A stretch of DNA of 64,000 nt from Pseudomonadota bacterium (GTDB lineage: Bacteria; Pseudomonadota; Alphaproteobacteria; Rhodospirillales; Magnetospirillaceae), in the NCBI GenBank assembly GCA_021793155.1, contig JAJYTF010000020.1:1-64000 (forward strand), in the 5' to 3' direction. Position numbers and translations under genes: made by a program. The notes under the pieces are model-generated. The model worked only from the letters and a program-made list of their open reading frames with translations. It ran no database searches and had not been told where the DNA came from. Each line of letters begins with the position of its first letter. Position 1 is the first letter of the stretch. Positions 52,382 to 61,445 of this stretch are shown here, in pieces.

Positions 52382-52702
52382 TCATGTTGAATCATCTCCG
52401 GATTCCGCGAACCAGCCGTCGATATCGCGGTGGCCTTCGATGATGTTGATCACTTCCATCCGGTCTTCGACGTAGCGGAAAATGATTACATAGCCTTTGT
52501 GGACGACACTTCTGACTTCCGGACGCAGCTCCGGTCTGGCCCGCCCCATGACACCGGGTTTGCTCGCCAATTCGCGACAGCGTTCGCGCAACTGGGCCAC
52601 GAAGCCATTGGCAACAGCCACACTCTTGCTGGCCTCCGCGATATAACCCAGTATGTCCACGAGATCGGCACGGACCGAGGCAAGGTAGACGAGCTTTCTC
52701 AC
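52382..52702 (-). CDS. parE: RelE/ParE-family toxin
   Basis: A 106-residue RelE/ParE-fold protein. The opening LVYLASVRADLVDILGYIAE and the strand block SVVHKGYVIIFRYVEDRMEVINIIEGHRD are diagnostic; the C-terminal RDIDGWF completes the fold. ParE toxins inhibit DNA gyrase. Its start overlaps the antitoxin stop by four bases. The pairing with a ribbon-helix-helix antitoxin supports ParE rather than RelE. Confidence 0.88.
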   Translation of the reverse strand: MRKLVYLASVRADLVDILGYIAEASKSVAVANGFVAQLRERCRELASKPGVMGRARPELRPEVRSVVHKGYVIIFRYVEDRMEVINIIEGHRDIDGWFAESGDDST

Positions 52703-52950
52703 TCGGCCTTGCCTTCCTGCCTCAACCGTAAGGTCTCAGCGGCCAATGCGTCGTCAAGATCGGTCTCACTGACCACGCCGCCAGTTGCAATCGATTCATC
52801 GATCGTCGCTTTCAGCGCTTTGAGTTTTGCTTCCCGCTCTTCAACGAGGCGCAGGCCCTCGCGCACGACTTCGCTCGCCGAACCATAGCGCCCGGCCTTG
52901 ACCGCCGCCTCGATGAAGCTCTCCCACCGATCGCCGATCGACACGTTCAT
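52699..52950 (-). CDS. parD: ParD-like antitoxin
   Basis: An 83-residue antitoxin with a ParD-type ribbon-helix-helix N-terminus (MNVSIGDRWESFIEAAVKAG then YGSASEVVREGLRLVEERE). A charged C-terminal helix that masks the toxin follows. The ATG at 52950 is chosen because it gives the exact ParD length; the longer frame adds unrelated residues. It overlaps the toxin gene by four bases. Confidence 0.9.
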   Translation of the reverse strand: MNVSIGDRWESFIEAAVKAGRYGSASEVVREGLRLVEEREAKLKALKATIDESIATGGVVSETDLDDALAAETLRLRQEGKAE

Positions 52951-53266
52951 GCCAAACCTCCAACCATCGTCACCCATTGATAATAGCATATAATGCGCAA
53001 AATTTAGCATTCCATGTCTCTCGACACCTTCGCGGGCGCGCCGATGTGCAGGGATAATGAACATAGGTCGGGCTCAATTCTGTCCCGCAGTGACGCCAAC
53101 GGAAGGGCAGGTTTGGGTCAGGGGCGGCAGAAGGGTTAGCGAATCGATTTCGGACGTGGCCAAGCTGACCAGGGCACTGGCGCTGTGGGCCAGGAGCTGT
53201 CATTCGACCACGATCAGAGAATTGCGTATGATGCCCTCCTGAATTCGGACACTTGAGGAAAATGGT
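52951..53266. other. 316-base divergent promoter region
   Basis: This gap separates parD (minus) and the HD-domain gene (plus). An A+T-rich stretch at about 52979-53012 (TAGCATATAATGC and TTTAGCAT parts) is a likely parD promoter/operator. The 15-base string shared with 49771-49785 lies at 53183-53197. No gene was recognised. Confidence 0.4.
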
Positions 53267-53806
53267 TTGAATATCTGTCGTCGAATAGACATTCTGGAGG
53301 ATATTCTTGCTGATTCGATAGATGTCCTCGGTCAAGATCTTAATGCTTACCGCAATCATTGCTATCGCGTCTTCAACTATTTCCGTGCGATATCTGACTC
53401 CATACCCGAGGATGAAGAAAAAATAGCCATAGCCACAGCCTTCCATGATTTGGGTATATGGGCGTTTCATACCTTTGATTATTTGCATGGTTCACGACAA
53501 CTCGCCCGCGAATACCTAACTCAGCGAAATTTGTCTGCGTGGGTGCCGGAAATCGAGGCGATGATTGATAACCATCATAAATTGACGCCCTATTCTCAGA
53601 CGGACGGCCGCCTTGTCGAGGCTTTCCGGAGGGCCGACTGGACGGATGTGAGCTGTGGGTGGGTTCGTTTCGGACTACCAATGCACCTTGTCGTCGAAAT
53701 ACGTGCCTTATTTCCCAGCCTGGGATTTTACAAGATGCTGACAATACTCACTTTTCGGCGTTTCCGAAGCCACCCTTTCAGCCCACTACCCGTGGTAAAA
53801 TTTTAG
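53267..53806 (+). CDS. HD-domain protein, lower-GC gene
   Basis: A 179-residue HD-domain protein with AIATAFHDLGIWAFHTFDYL (about residues 53-72; His-Asp pair) and MIDNHHKLTPYSQ (about 98-110). The start is a TTG at 53267 supported by GAGGA about eight bases upstream; the nearby ATG at 53262 is in another frame and stops at once. The gene is visibly richer in A+T than its neighbours, and its codons differ from theirs, suggesting acquisition. HD proteins of this size hydrolyse nucleotides or phosphate esters. Substrate unknown. Confidence 0.75.
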   Translation: MNICRRIDILEDILADSIDVLGQDLNAYRNHCYRVFNYFRAISDSIPEDEEKIAIATAFHDLGIWAFHTFDYLHGSRQLAREYLTQRNLSAWVPEIEAMIDNHHKLTPYSQTDGRLVEAFRRADWTDVSCGWVRFGLPMHLVVEIRALFPSLGFYKMLTILTFRRFRSHPFSPLPVVKF

Positions 53807-53928
53807 TCGGCCTAGCCAGCTTTGAGTGGCCAGCAATCCTGACGTTGTAAGTGGCCGCTTAGGGTCAACCTCGCCCAGACTAATCGCGGCAAGGTGGGGG
53901 GCTCGATGGCATAGGAGACCCCGCCCGA

Positions 53929-54225
53929 CTATTCGGGCCGTTCCTGCCACCGGCGCGGGTCGCGGCGGCCGTGAAAACAGGCGATGATCTCCACGTCTTC
54001 CGGGTGGACGCGGTAGAGCAGCCCATAGGGAAAATGACGAAACCCGGCGCGACGCACCTGACCGCGCACAGCTGGGAACTGCCACGGGTTTTCCAGCAAT
54101 CGCCCAAGGATGGTTTCATATTCATCAAGGAAACGGGCAGCCAATTCCTGCCGAATCCTCGCGTACCATTCCAGCACCTCGGCAAGCTCGGCTTCCGCTG
54201 CCGAGGTTAACCGAAGCCGCATCAA
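53929..54225 (-). CDS. RelE/ParE-family toxin
   Basis: A 98-residue RelE/ParE-fold protein. LRLTSAAEAELAEVLEWYAR, then FRHFPYGLLYRVHPEDVEII and HGRRDPRRW, are the conserved strand/helix blocks. It is translationally coupled to a TIGR02574-type antitoxin by a four-base overlap. It is distinct in sequence from the ParE at 52382-52702. Probably an RNase or gyrase toxin; the family alone does not decide. Confidence 0.88.
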   Translation of the reverse strand: MMRLRLTSAAEAELAEVLEWYARIRQELAARFLDEYETILGRLLENPWQFPAVRGQVRRAGFRHFPYGLLYRVHPEDVEIIACFHGRRDPRRWQERPE

Positions 54226-54431
54226 CCATACCGGCGGCGGAAGTCGGCAAGAGCCTCAAAGGCGTCACGACCATCTGCCGGGTTCGCATCCAGCATGGCA
54301 AGACGGCGGTCAATCTCCTGCGCTTGTGCCTCCGTGAGTGGCACCGCGTCATGGTCGATGCTTTCCCAAAGCTCGCCGATCAGGTCGAGCCGTTGTTGCA
54401 GGGACAGGTGGCTGAAATCGAAAATCGGCAT
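54222..54431 (-). CDS. addiction-module antitoxin (TIGR02574 family)
   Basis: A 69-residue antitoxin. The ATG at 54431 begins MPIFDFSHLSLQQRLDLIGE and reads LWESIDHDAVPLTEAQAQEIDRRLAM, the classic RelB-like 'addiction module component' pattern that pairs with RelE/ParE toxins. The longer frame adds 63 unrelated residues. It overlaps the toxin start by four bases. Confidence 0.85.
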   Translation of the reverse strand: MPIFDFSHLSLQQRLDLIGELWESIDHDAVPLTEAQAQEIDRRLAMLDANPADGRDAFEALADFRRRYG

Positions 54432-54626
54432 GGCGAGATTATAGGATCCCCCCGGACCGATTTCCACCCCGACGAGCCTGCCGCATTGCGCGGCGAACGG
54501 CCGGAATGGGTCAGGGGCGGGAAGCCGGAAAGCGCAAATGGGAGGTCCGCTGTCCCCGGGAGAGCAGGCCGCGGCGTCGGCAACCTGAAGCCGATCGCCG
54601 CGCCCCAAGGATATCTGCAATTTGGA

Positions 54627-55253
54627 TCAGGCGTTGAGGGCATCCTTCAGCCCTTTGCCCGCCGAAAATTTCGGCTGCCGGCTGGCGGCGATTTGGATCT
54701 TCTCGCCGGTGCGCGGATTGCGTCCTTCGGACGCGGCCCGTTCCGAAACCGAGAAGGATCCGAAGCCGCCCAGCCGAACGTCGTCGCCGCTCTTCAATGC
54801 CGACGCGATGGCCGCGAAGGTGGCTTCGGTCGCCTTGTCGGCATCGGCCTTGGTCAACCCGCTGTGTTCGGCGACGGCGGCGATCAATTCGGCTTTGTTC
54901 ATAGGTCCGCATGTCGCCTCTCTGTGGCCATGGACGTCATCGTGCCAATTCGTATCGAGGCGGCGGACGAGGGCGGACAACGGTACGAAGCCGCCGGCAG
55001 GCTGGAACACCTTGAAGGTCTTCGCCGCCGGCTGTGCCTTGGCGAAGTCGCCATAGGCACGGGACAGGCATTCCCGGGCGATGTCCTTGTCGGTGCCGTC
55101 CTTTGCCACGCTGGCGGCCAGATAACGGCGGAACTGGTTGAGGATGTGGAGGCGATACACATCCAGCACCCGCTGCTCGAAGGGCAAGGCAAGGGCAAGA
55201 AAGAACTCTTCGGCCGAGGACAGGCCGGCCAGGCTGGCGAAAGTAGGGGTCAT
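54627..55253 (-). CDS. nifW: NifW fused in frame to an HU DNA-binding domain
   Basis: A 208-residue open frame. Residues 1-about 100 are NifW, the nitrogenase stabilising/protective protein ([20 protein letters not shown], then [18 protein letters not shown]). Residues 118-208 are a complete HU/IHF-type protein, [20 protein letters not shown] through [20 protein letters not shown]. The 17-residue joint (about 101-117) has the look of a former spacer. No stop separates the two. HU alone could be read from ATG 54902, but GAGAGG lies 14 bases before it, too far for a good site. nifW overlaps the nifV stop by four bases. Confidence 0.85.
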   Translation of the reverse strand: MTPTFASLAGLSSAEEFFLALALPFEQRVLDVYRLHILNQFRRYLAASVAKDGTDKDIARECLSRAYGDFAKAQPAAKTFKVFQPAGGFVPLSALVRRLDTNWHDDVHGHREATCGPMNKAELIAAVAEHSGLTKADADKATEATFAAIASALKSGDDVRLGGFGSFSVSERAASEGRNPRTGEKIQIAASRQPKFSAGKGLKDALNA

Positions 55254-56395
55254 GCGGCACCTGCGGTTTGGCTGAGACAGGCAGAGGTTTCAAGGCAGAA
55301 GCGGCGCAGATCATCGGCGGTGGGCGAGCACTTGCGGGTAGCGGCGAAGCGGCGCACCCGCAGCAGCACGGCACGCGCCTGCGCCTCGTCAAGTGCCAGG
55401 CCGAGCCGGGCACAGGCATGCACGACGCCGGCGACCCCCGAATGCTTTCCCAGCACGATGCGGTGGCGCCGCCCCAGGCTGGCCGGGTCGATGGCCTCGT
55501 AGGTGCGGCGGTCGCGCAACAGCCCGCTGACATGAATCCCCGCTTCATGGGTGAAGATGGCGTCGCCGACGATGCTTTTGTTGACCGGCACTGGCCGCCC
55601 CGAGGCCTCGGCCACCAGGCGCGAGACCATGCCCAGACGGCGCGTCGCCACCCCGGTTGCATGGCCGTAGAGGTGATGGAGGGCGACCACCACTTCCTCC
55701 AGCGGAGCGTTGCCGGCCCGCTCCCCCAGGCCATTGACGGTGGTGCTGACATGACTGGCGCCGCCTCTGACCGCGGCCAGGGAGTTGGCGGTGGCGAGGC
55801 CCAGGTCGTCATGGGCGTGGATCTCCAACTCGATGCCGCAAGCGCCTCGCAGGCGGCGGAACAGGTCATGCACGGCGAAAGGATCCATGATTCCCAGGGT
55901 GTCGGCGACACGGAAACGGCGCACGCCGGCCCGCTCGCAGGCTTCGACCACCCGGAGCAGGAACTCGGGGTCGGCGCGCGACGAATCCTCGCCGCCCACC
56001 GCCACCTCGAAGCCGAGTTCACGGGCCCGCGCCACCATGCGCGCCAGATGGCGCAGCGCCCAGTGGCGATCGCGGCCCAACTTGCCGGCCAGCTGCAGGT
56101 CCGACACCGGTAGCGACAGGTTGACCATGGTGACGCCGGTGGTGGCCGCCGCAGCAAGATCGCCCTCATGCATGCGGCACCAGGCGATGGTGCGGGCCTT
56201 CAGACCGATGCCCACCAAAGCCCGGATACCCTCGCATTCGTCCTCACCCATGGCCGGGATGCCCACTTCCATTTCCGCTACACCGGCGGCATCGAGCGCC
56301 TTGGCGATGGCCAGCTTCTCGTCGAAGCGGAAGGCCACCCCGGCGGTCTGCTCGCCGTCGCGGAGCGTGGTGTCGTTGACGATGATGGCCGTCAT
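55250..56395 (-). CDS. nifV: homocitrate synthase
   Basis: A 381-residue enzyme that condenses acetyl-CoA with 2-oxoglutarate to homocitrate, the organic ligand of the FeMo-cofactor. The start at ATG 56395 gives the family N-terminus ([19 protein letters not shown]). The metal/substrate motifs [15 protein letters not shown] (with HxH) and [22 protein letters not shown] are intact. LeuA-like regulatory domains are absent, as in NifV. It overlaps nifW by four bases and follows the nif-type IscA gene. Confidence 0.95.
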   Translation of the reverse strand: MTAIIVNDTTLRDGEQTAGVAFRFDEKLAIAKALDAAGVAEMEVGIPAMGEDECEGIRALVGIGLKARTIAWCRMHEGDLAAAATTGVTMVNLSLPVSDLQLAGKLGRDRHWALRHLARMVARARELGFEVAVGGEDSSRADPEFLLRVVEACERAGVRRFRVADTLGIMDPFAVHDLFRRLRGACGIELEIHAHDDLGLATANSLAAVRGGASHVSTTVNGLGERAGNAPLEEVVVALHHLYGHATGVATRRLGMVSRLVAEASGRPVPVNKSIVGDAIFTHEAGIHVSGLLRDRRTYEAIDPASLGRRHRIVLGKHSGVAGVVHACARLGLALDEAQARAVLLRVRRFAATRKCSPTADDLRRFCLETSACLSQTAGAA

Positions 56396-56408
56396 GGCTT
56401 GCCTCCCT

Positions 56409-56717
56409 TCAACCCGCCTCGCCGCAGCTGCAGCGGCCGGGGAAGTTGGGATTGTCGAAGACAAATCCGGGCCCGCGCTCGGACTCGACAAAGTCGATGC
56501 ATGTGCCGCTGAGCAGCGGCAGGCTTAGGCTATCGACGATGATGCGTACTCCTTCGATGTCGCAGACGGTGTCGTCCGGACAGGTCTCGCAGGCCACCGA
56601 CATGCAGTACCGGATGCCCTTGCAGCCGCCGGCAGAGGCGGACAGGCGCAGGCCCACATCCTCGGAGGTGAGCACACCGCGCAGGGCGGCGATGGCGGGG
56701 GCAGTCAGTTCAAGCAT
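56409..56717 (-). CDS. nif-associated IscA/HesB-like Fe-S scaffold
   Basis: A 102-residue A-type carrier. The start at ATG 56717 begins [14 protein letters not shown]. The three conserved Cys are present: GGCKGIRYC (residues about 31-38) and the C-terminal GRCSCG (about 95-100). It is similar to HesB/IscA proteins linked to nif clusters (IscN). A-type proteins deliver Fe-S clusters to targets such as nitrogenase or NifB. It overlaps the nifQ 3' end by 13 bases. An extra Cys pair ([10 protein letters not shown]) is unusual for the type and worth noting. Confidence 0.88.
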   Translation of the reverse strand: MLELTAPAIAALRGVLTSEDVGLRLSASAGGCKGIRYCMSVACETCPDDTVCDIEGVRIIVDSLSLPLLSGTCIDFVESERGPGFVFDNPNFPGRCSCGEAG

Positions 56718-57328
56718 GGCAGCAACTCCTTGCGAGCTGGACTTCGTCGGATTTGCGACAAACGGGCCAGGGGCTCGCCGTCCTCGGCGCCGAAGCAAAG
56801 GGAGAAGTCGGTGCAGACGTCGCAGCTGGGCGCCTTGCAGATGGGCACACCTTCGCGTTCGCAGAGTTCGCGATAGAAAAATTTCTTCCACTTCATGTCG
56901 CGGTTGTTGCGGATGGCCAGAGGAGCGAAATGGCGCTTCATCAGGCCGCTCAGATCGCTCCGGCCGGCTAGCCCCAGATCCTGCCACAGATGATTGGCGC
57001 CCAGGGAACGGCGGGCCAGGATGTGGGCCAACCAGCGCTCGCGGGCGGCACCCCGGGTGCCGTGCTCGATCATCAGGGCCCGCAGGTCCGGCTCCTCGAT
57101 GGCCTGCGGTTCCTCTCCGTCGCCAGGCAGGCCGGCGACGAGGGAAACGGCATGGGGAAACACCTCTGCCGCCATCGCCGCCAATTCGGCCGGAGCCAGG
57201 CCGAGAGCCATCGCCGGCGGCCATTCGGCTTCACTCCAGGCGTGCGCCAGCATGCAAGCAAACACATGCCCGTCGGCCGGATCGCCTCGGCTGCCATCCG
57301 CCAGCCAGCGGTAGAGGCCGCCCGCCAT
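56705..57328 (-). CDS. nifQ: molybdenum-donor protein NifQ
   Basis: A 207-residue protein that supplies molybdenum for FeMo-cofactor synthesis. The C-terminal Fe-S binding motif C-x4-C-x2-C-x5-C is clear in CKAPSCDVCTDFSLC (about residues 172-186). The ATG at 57328 overlaps the ferredoxin stop as TGATG. LMKRHFAPLAIRNNRDMKWKKFF is a typical NifQ block just before the Cys motif. It follows fdxB and overlaps the iscA-type gene. Confidence 0.95.
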   Translation of the reverse strand: MAGGLYRWLADGSRGDPADGHVFACMLAHAWSEAEWPPAMALGLAPAELAAMAAEVFPHAVSLVAGLPGDGEEPQAIEEPDLRALMIEHGTRGAARERWLAHILARRSLGANHLWQDLGLAGRSDLSGLMKRHFAPLAIRNNRDMKWKKFFYRELCEREGVPICKAPSCDVCTDFSLCFGAEDGEPLARLSQIRRSPARKELLPCLN

Positions 57329-57636
57329 CACGCCGGCACCAGTTCCGGCGCCGGGCCGTGGGCCAGGGCCTTCTTGCCGCAGACGGTGCGGCAGGATTCG
57401 CAGCCGATGCAGGCGCCGGCATTCGTCATGGTCATGATCTTGCGGTTCGAATCGTCGTCGTCGTCTTCCGGATCGCAGCGCTCGCCGTCCTCGTTGATGC
57501 CCATCATCTTGAGCACGCCCTGGGTGCACACCTTGAAGCAGCGGCCACAGGCGATGCACAGCTTCTCGTCGATGGACAGCAGGTATTTCGGCGTCCAGGG
57601 CGTGCCGTCGCGGGTGGTGAAGGTAAGAAAGCTCAT
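57328..57636 (-). CDS. fdxB: nif-specific 2[4Fe-4S] ferredoxin (ferredoxin III)
   Basis: A 102-residue ferredoxin of the FdxB (ferredoxin III, nif-specific) type. The first cluster motif is C-x2-C-x2-C-x3-C (LCIACGRCFKVC, residues about 27-37) and the second is CIGCESCRTVCGK (about 77-87). Between them is an acidic insert (DPEDDDDDSNRK) typical of the type. The start at 57636 has AGGAGAAC upstream. It donates electrons in nitrogenase cofactor synthesis or to nitrogenase. It is coupled to nifQ. Confidence 0.95.
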   Translation of the reverse strand: MSFLTFTTRDGTPWTPKYLLSIDEKLCIACGRCFKVCTQGVLKMMGINEDGERCDPEDDDDDSNRKIMTMTNAGACIGCESCRTVCGKKALAHGPAPELVPA

Positions 57637-57661
57637 CCTTGTTCTCCTGTGGTTGGCCGGG

Positions 57662-58108
57662 TCAAGCGGCGGCGGCGTCGGGAAAGCGCGCGATGGTGCC
57701 GATGGCCTCGTCCACCAGCTTGCGGCCTCTCTCGGCCATTTTTTCGAGGGATGGAAAACCGAAGCGATGGACGTCGCGCAGGCTGAGGCTGACCGCCACC
57801 AGGCGGCCGACCACCAGCACGAGGCGCCCCCAGCCTTCCGGGTGGAGCTTGATGATGGGTGCGACGGCGTGGCCGCTGCGCCGCTCGACGGCCAGCGCCA
57901 CGGCGGCATAGAACATTTCGAGACGCCACAGGACCTTGGGATCGGGATCGGCGATCAGCGGCAGCGCCTCGCGCTGTGCGCGGGTCAGGACGAAGGGCGC
58001 CAGCAGGGCGGCGTCGGACATCCTCGCCCATACCTCCGAAGGATCATGCGCGCGCAGCACACGGACCAGTTCCACCAGGATGGGATCGGCGAGGACGTCG
58101 GCGCTCAT
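57662..58108 (-). CDS. NifX-associated protein (DUF269)
   Basis: A 148-residue soluble helical protein of the NifX-associated DUF269 family, found next to nifX in most proteobacterial nif clusters. The stretches [20 protein letters not shown] and [20 protein letters not shown] are family-typical. The start overlaps the nifX stop (ATGA). Its role is not established; the location suggests cofactor handling or electron transfer with FdxB. Confidence 0.92.
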   Translation of the reverse strand: MSADVLADPILVELVRVLRAHDPSEVWARMSDAALLAPFVLTRAQREALPLIADPDPKVLWRLEMFYAAVALAVERRSGHAVAPIIKLHPEGWGRLVLVVGRLVAVSLSLRDVHRFGFPSLEKMAERGRKLVDEAIGTIARFPDAAAA

Positions 58109-58533
58109 GCCGGCTCCTCCTCGTCGACGAATCGGGCCGGCCCCATATCCGGGCGCTGCATCACCTTGCGCAGCCAGGGCGGCGGCGTTCCCTTCATCAT
58201 CGCCTGCACGCGGCAGATCACCTGGGTGATGAGCTCCGGTTCGGCCAGCTTGATGGGATGGACCATGCGGCGCACCACGCGGGCCGCCGCCGGTCCGCCA
58301 ATGGCGCGGACGAACAGCAGGGCCACGCCGTCCAAGGCCTCGATCTTGGCCGATAGGCGATCCTCGCCGTCCTCGGCGGCGTGGACGCCGTCCTCGTCGC
58401 TGACGCTGTCGAACTGGACTGCTTCCAGCAGGGCGTGGTGGTCCACCGACACCTCGAACAGCATGAAGGTCCGGGCGCTGGCGAAATGAGCGTCCACGCG
58501 GTGGAGGTCGTGGGTGGCAAAAGCGACTTTCAT
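58105..58533 (-). CDS. nifX: FeMo-cofactor/NifB-co carrier NifX
   Basis: A 142-residue protein of the NifX/NifY/VnfX fold, which holds NifB-co and VK-cluster between NifB and NifEN. It begins [20 protein letters not shown] and contains [20 protein letters not shown] and [20 protein letters not shown]. The ATG at 58533 has GGAGGA just upstream. nifN lies 58 bases upstream and DUF269 overlaps the stop. Confidence 0.95.
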   Translation of the reverse strand: MKVAFATHDLHRVDAHFASARTFMLFEVSVDHHALLEAVQFDSVSDEDGVHAAEDGEDRLSAKIEALDGVALLFVRAIGGPAAARVVRRMVHPIKLAEPELITQVICRVQAMMKGTPPPWLRKVMQRPDMGPARFVDEEEPA

Positions 58534-58591
58534 TGTTCCTCCTTCCTCGGGCCGGGCCGCCGTCAGCGGCGGCTCCGATGAATTGGCCGGG

Positions 58592-59941
58592 TTAACCAGC
58601 CGTAGCCTGCGCATGTTCATGGCGGTGCTCCGTGACGAGATGGCTCCCGGCATCGGCCAGGGCGCCGGCCAGGGTGAAGATCAGATCGCGTGTGCCGCGG
58701 TAGCCGGCGCTGGCACGCTGGGCGACGCCCAGGCGGTCGAACACCGGGAAGCCGACGCGAAACAGGGCGAGGCCCCGGCGCGCGGCCAGTTGCGTGGCAT
58801 TGGAGTTGGCGATCAGCAGGTCGCAGCCGCCCGCCTCGGTGATCTGTTCGTCGAGATCGTCGAGGTCGCCGACGATCACTCTTTCGGCCGGAAACTCGGC
58901 GAGGAACGGCGCCGCAGCAGTCGTCGTGGCGGCGACCACACGGGCTCCCATTTCGGACACCAGACGACCCATGGACCACAACAGATCGGGCTCGCCGGCC
59001 AGAGCGATGCGCCGCCCAGCGAAGGCGAACTGGCCGTCCAGCATTGCGTCGATCAGCTGACTGCGCTGCCGCTGGTAGCGCAACGGCACCGGCCGTCCGC
59101 TGACATTGGCCAGCGCCACCATCAGCCGGTCGACGGGATCGAGGCCGATGATGCGGTCGAGCACCAGCACCGGCACGCCGGTGCGCCAGCGGAGAACCTC
59201 GGCCGGGCCGCGCATATGCTCGCCGATGGCGATGGTCAGGGGGGATCGGGCCATGCGGCCGACCCGTTCGAGGCTGGTGCCGCCCAGAGTGGTGGAAACC
59301 CAGCCACTGGGCAGGTGCCCGTCGAGGGCACCCGACAGATCGGGCAGAATCACCGGTTCAAGCCCGAAATCCTCCACGATGGCGCGCAGCTCCTCGATGT
59401 CGCCGGGGGTGAGGTGGGAGCCGGGAAGGATATTCACCTGCTCGGCCTGGGGAACCTGGGGCCCCTGCGGCAGCCAGCGAATCATCGCCTCCACCGCCTT
59501 GCTCCATCCGGTTTCCAGGCTGCCGTCGTAGTCGGGGGTGGTGGCGGGCACCACGGCCACCCCGGCCAGCTCGGAATTGCGCCCGAGGATGACGCGCAGG
59601 TCGCCCTCCATGTCCTCGCCGCGGGTTTCCGTGAGGGCAGTGGACAGGAGGCCGATGACCTTGGGATTGGCCCGCCGCGTGATGTTCAGCAGCGCCTGTT
59701 CCACATTGTCCATGCCGCCCAGGATGGTGGTGATTTCGTCCATCGCCGTGGTCTGCAGCGGAATGGCCTCGCGGAAATGGCGAACCAGGGCCACCAGGGC
59801 GAAGGCCGTGCAGCCCTGGGCGCCGTGGAACAGCGGCAGGCAGCCGTCCAGTCCCATGAAGGCCAGGGCCCCGCCCAAGGGCGCGCTGATCTTCAGCGGG
59901 CTAACCGACAGAGGTTTGGGAAGCGAGACGATCAAAGCCAT
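58592..59941 (-). CDS. nifN: nitrogenase FeMo-cofactor assembly scaffold NifN
   Basis: A 449-residue subunit of the NifEN scaffold, homologous to NifK. The N-terminal KPLSVSPLKISAPLGGALAF, the block LPLFHGAQGCTAFALVALVRHF with the cluster Cys, and AVVPATTPDYDGSLETGWSK are typical of NifN. It overlaps the nifE 3' end by ten bases, so translation is coupled and subunits are made in equal ratio. The NifEN complex is where NifB-co is matured to FeMo-cofactor. Confidence 0.96.
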   Translation of the reverse strand: MALIVSLPKPLSVSPLKISAPLGGALAFMGLDGCLPLFHGAQGCTAFALVALVRHFREAIPLQTTAMDEITTILGGMDNVEQALLNITRRANPKVIGLLSTALTETRGEDMEGDLRVILGRNSELAGVAVVPATTPDYDGSLETGWSKAVEAMIRWLPQGPQVPQAEQVNILPGSHLTPGDIEELRAIVEDFGLEPVILPDLSGALDGHLPSGWVSTTLGGTSLERVGRMARSPLTIAIGEHMRGPAEVLRWRTGVPVLVLDRIIGLDPVDRLMVALANVSGRPVPLRYQRQRSQLIDAMLDGQFAFAGRRIALAGEPDLLWSMGRLVSEMGARVVAATTTAAAPFLAEFPAERVIVGDLDDLDEQITEAGGCDLLIANSNATQLAARRGLALFRVGFPVFDRLGVAQRASAGYRGTRDLIFTLAGALADAGSHLVTEHRHEHAQATAG

Positions 59942-61344
59942 GACGGCGCCTCCAGCGGACGCCCGTCGGCATCCCAGGGGTCGGGGCGGCGGACGGCGGC
60001 CCAGACGGGGTTGTTGAGGACGAGGTCGATCTGGCGGACCAGTTCCACCATGCCGTCGTAGCCGGCATAGGCGTGGTGGCGCTCCTGGTTGATGTCGAGC
60101 CAGGGGGTGCGGCTTTTCAGCGCGACGAACTGGGTCCGCCCGCCGGACAGCAGGATGTCCGCCTCGCCCGCCTTGAGCATGCGGTACATTTCGGCATTGG
60201 GGATGGCGTCAAACGTCGAGCCTTCCTCGCCCAGCAGGGCTTTGGCCCGCTCCTTGTCCTCGCTGGTGGACTTGCGCACCGAGGTGCCGATCACCTCCAT
60301 GCCGATTTCCTTGAGCGCCGAGACCACCGACCAGCTCTTCACGCCGCCGGTGTAAAGCAGCGCCTTGCGCCCCGCCAGCCGCGGCGCGAAGCTCTCCAGC
60401 CTTGCCCAGGCGCGCCGCTCCTCCTCGGCGACGAGGGCATCGGCACGGGTCAGCAGATCGGGGTCGGCCCCCCGGTCCACCAGCAGACGGACGACGCCCC
60501 GCAGCGTGTCCGAGGTGTCCTGGATGCCGTAGAACGAGCCCTCGACGTAAGGAATCTCCCAGCGCTCGCGCATCTTGCGGGCCAGCGTCACCATGGCCTG
60601 CGAGCACAGCATGATGGCGGCGCGGGCGCGGTGCGCCGAAGCCACCTCCACATAGCGGGAATCGCCGGTGATGCAGGCGCGTACGCGAATTCCCAAGCGG
60701 TCGAGCAGCGGGCGGATCTGCCACAGCTCGCCGGCCAGGTTGTATTCGCCCAGGATGTTGATGTCGTTGGGGCCGGCGTCCTCGGGCTCGACGGTGCCGA
60801 TGACGTGGTCCAACAGCGCCTCGCCGCCCAGGCGGTTGCCGAGGTTCTTAGACCCGGCGAAGCCCGGCGCCACCACCGGGATGACTGGCAGGCCGAGGCG
60901 CTTCGACGCCTCGCGGCAGACCGCCTCGACATCGTCGCCGATCAGGGCGGTGACGCAGGTCTGGTAGACGAAGATGGCTGGCGGCCAGAAGCGTTCGGCG
61001 GCGGCGCGGATTGCCTGATAGAGCTTGCGCTCACCGCCGTGGATGATATCGAGCTCGGAGAGATCGGTGGTGAAGCCGCGGCGGTAAAGGGTGCAGCCGG
61101 AAGAGGCGGCGTTGCGGCTGTCCCAGGAATTGCCTTCGCAGGCCAGCGGCCCGTGCACCAGATGCACCGCATCGGTGATCGGTTGGAGGGCGATCTTGGC
61201 CCCGTCATAGGCGCAGCCGCCGGCGGCCGCGCCGGGAAGCAGCCCCTTGGCGCCGCAGCCCCTTTTCTTCTCGGCCGCGGACTTCGCCTGGTTGGTGGCA
61301 CAACCGGGCTCGTTCATCAGCTCCTGAACCTTCTGCTTCAGCAT
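59932..61344 (-). CDS. nifE: nitrogenase FeMo-cofactor assembly scaffold NifE
   Basis: A 470-residue homologue of NifD and the first gene of a long operon. The start at ATG 61344 begins MLKQKVQELMNEPGCATNQA. The P-cluster-like site residue Cys lies in GGCAYDGAKIALQP, followed by VHLVHGPLACEGNSWDSRN. The downstream cofactor pocket region includes LLSGGRTQFVALKSRTPWLD. A sigma-54 promoter and a NifA-type site lie upstream. It pairs with NifN. Confidence 0.96.
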   Translation of the reverse strand: MLKQKVQELMNEPGCATNQAKSAAEKKRGCGAKGLLPGAAAGGCAYDGAKIALQPITDAVHLVHGPLACEGNSWDSRNAASSGCTLYRRGFTTDLSELDIIHGGERKLYQAIRAAAERFWPPAIFVYQTCVTALIGDDVEAVCREASKRLGLPVIPVVAPGFAGSKNLGNRLGGEALLDHVIGTVEPEDAGPNDINILGEYNLAGELWQIRPLLDRLGIRVRACITGDSRYVEVASAHRARAAIMLCSQAMVTLARKMRERWEIPYVEGSFYGIQDTSDTLRGVVRLLVDRGADPDLLTRADALVAEEERRAWARLESFAPRLAGRKALLYTGGVKSWSVVSALKEIGMEVIGTSVRKSTSEDKERAKALLGEEGSTFDAIPNAEMYRMLKAGEADILLSGGRTQFVALKSRTPWLDINQERHHAYAGYDGMVELVRQIDLVLNNPVWAAVRRPDPWDADGRPLEAPSWL

Positions 61345-61378
61345 GCGAGGCCTCCTGGCGCGTGACAGGAAGCCGCGA

Positions 61379-61395
61379 TGCACGCCTCATGCCAG
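61379..61395 (-). promoter_or_regulatory. sigma-54 (-24/-12) promoter of nifE
   Basis: Read on the minus strand, CTGGCATG-AGGC-GTGCA keeps the GG and GC dinucleotides with the required 10-base spacing (consensus YTGGCACG-N4-TTGCW). It lies 34 bases before the nifE start, and a NifA-type site lies about 50 bases further upstream. Confidence 0.65.
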
Positions 61396-61445
61396 AGAGG
61401 AAAGCCGCGGAACTTCTGGGGATGAGGATTCAAGTTGGAGGGAGA

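Noticed and set aside
49771-53197. 15-base string repeated at 49771-49785 and 53183-53197
   Set aside because: Too short and without terminal repeats or a transposase, so not called as a mobile element; probably remnants of a common intergenic sequence.
58514-60061. 515-residue plus-strand open frame across nifN and nifX
   Set aside because: Antisense shadow; nifN and nifX on the other strand have full family motifs.
60073-61365. 430-residue plus-strand open frame across nifE
   Set aside because: Antisense shadow of nifE, no motif or ribosome site.
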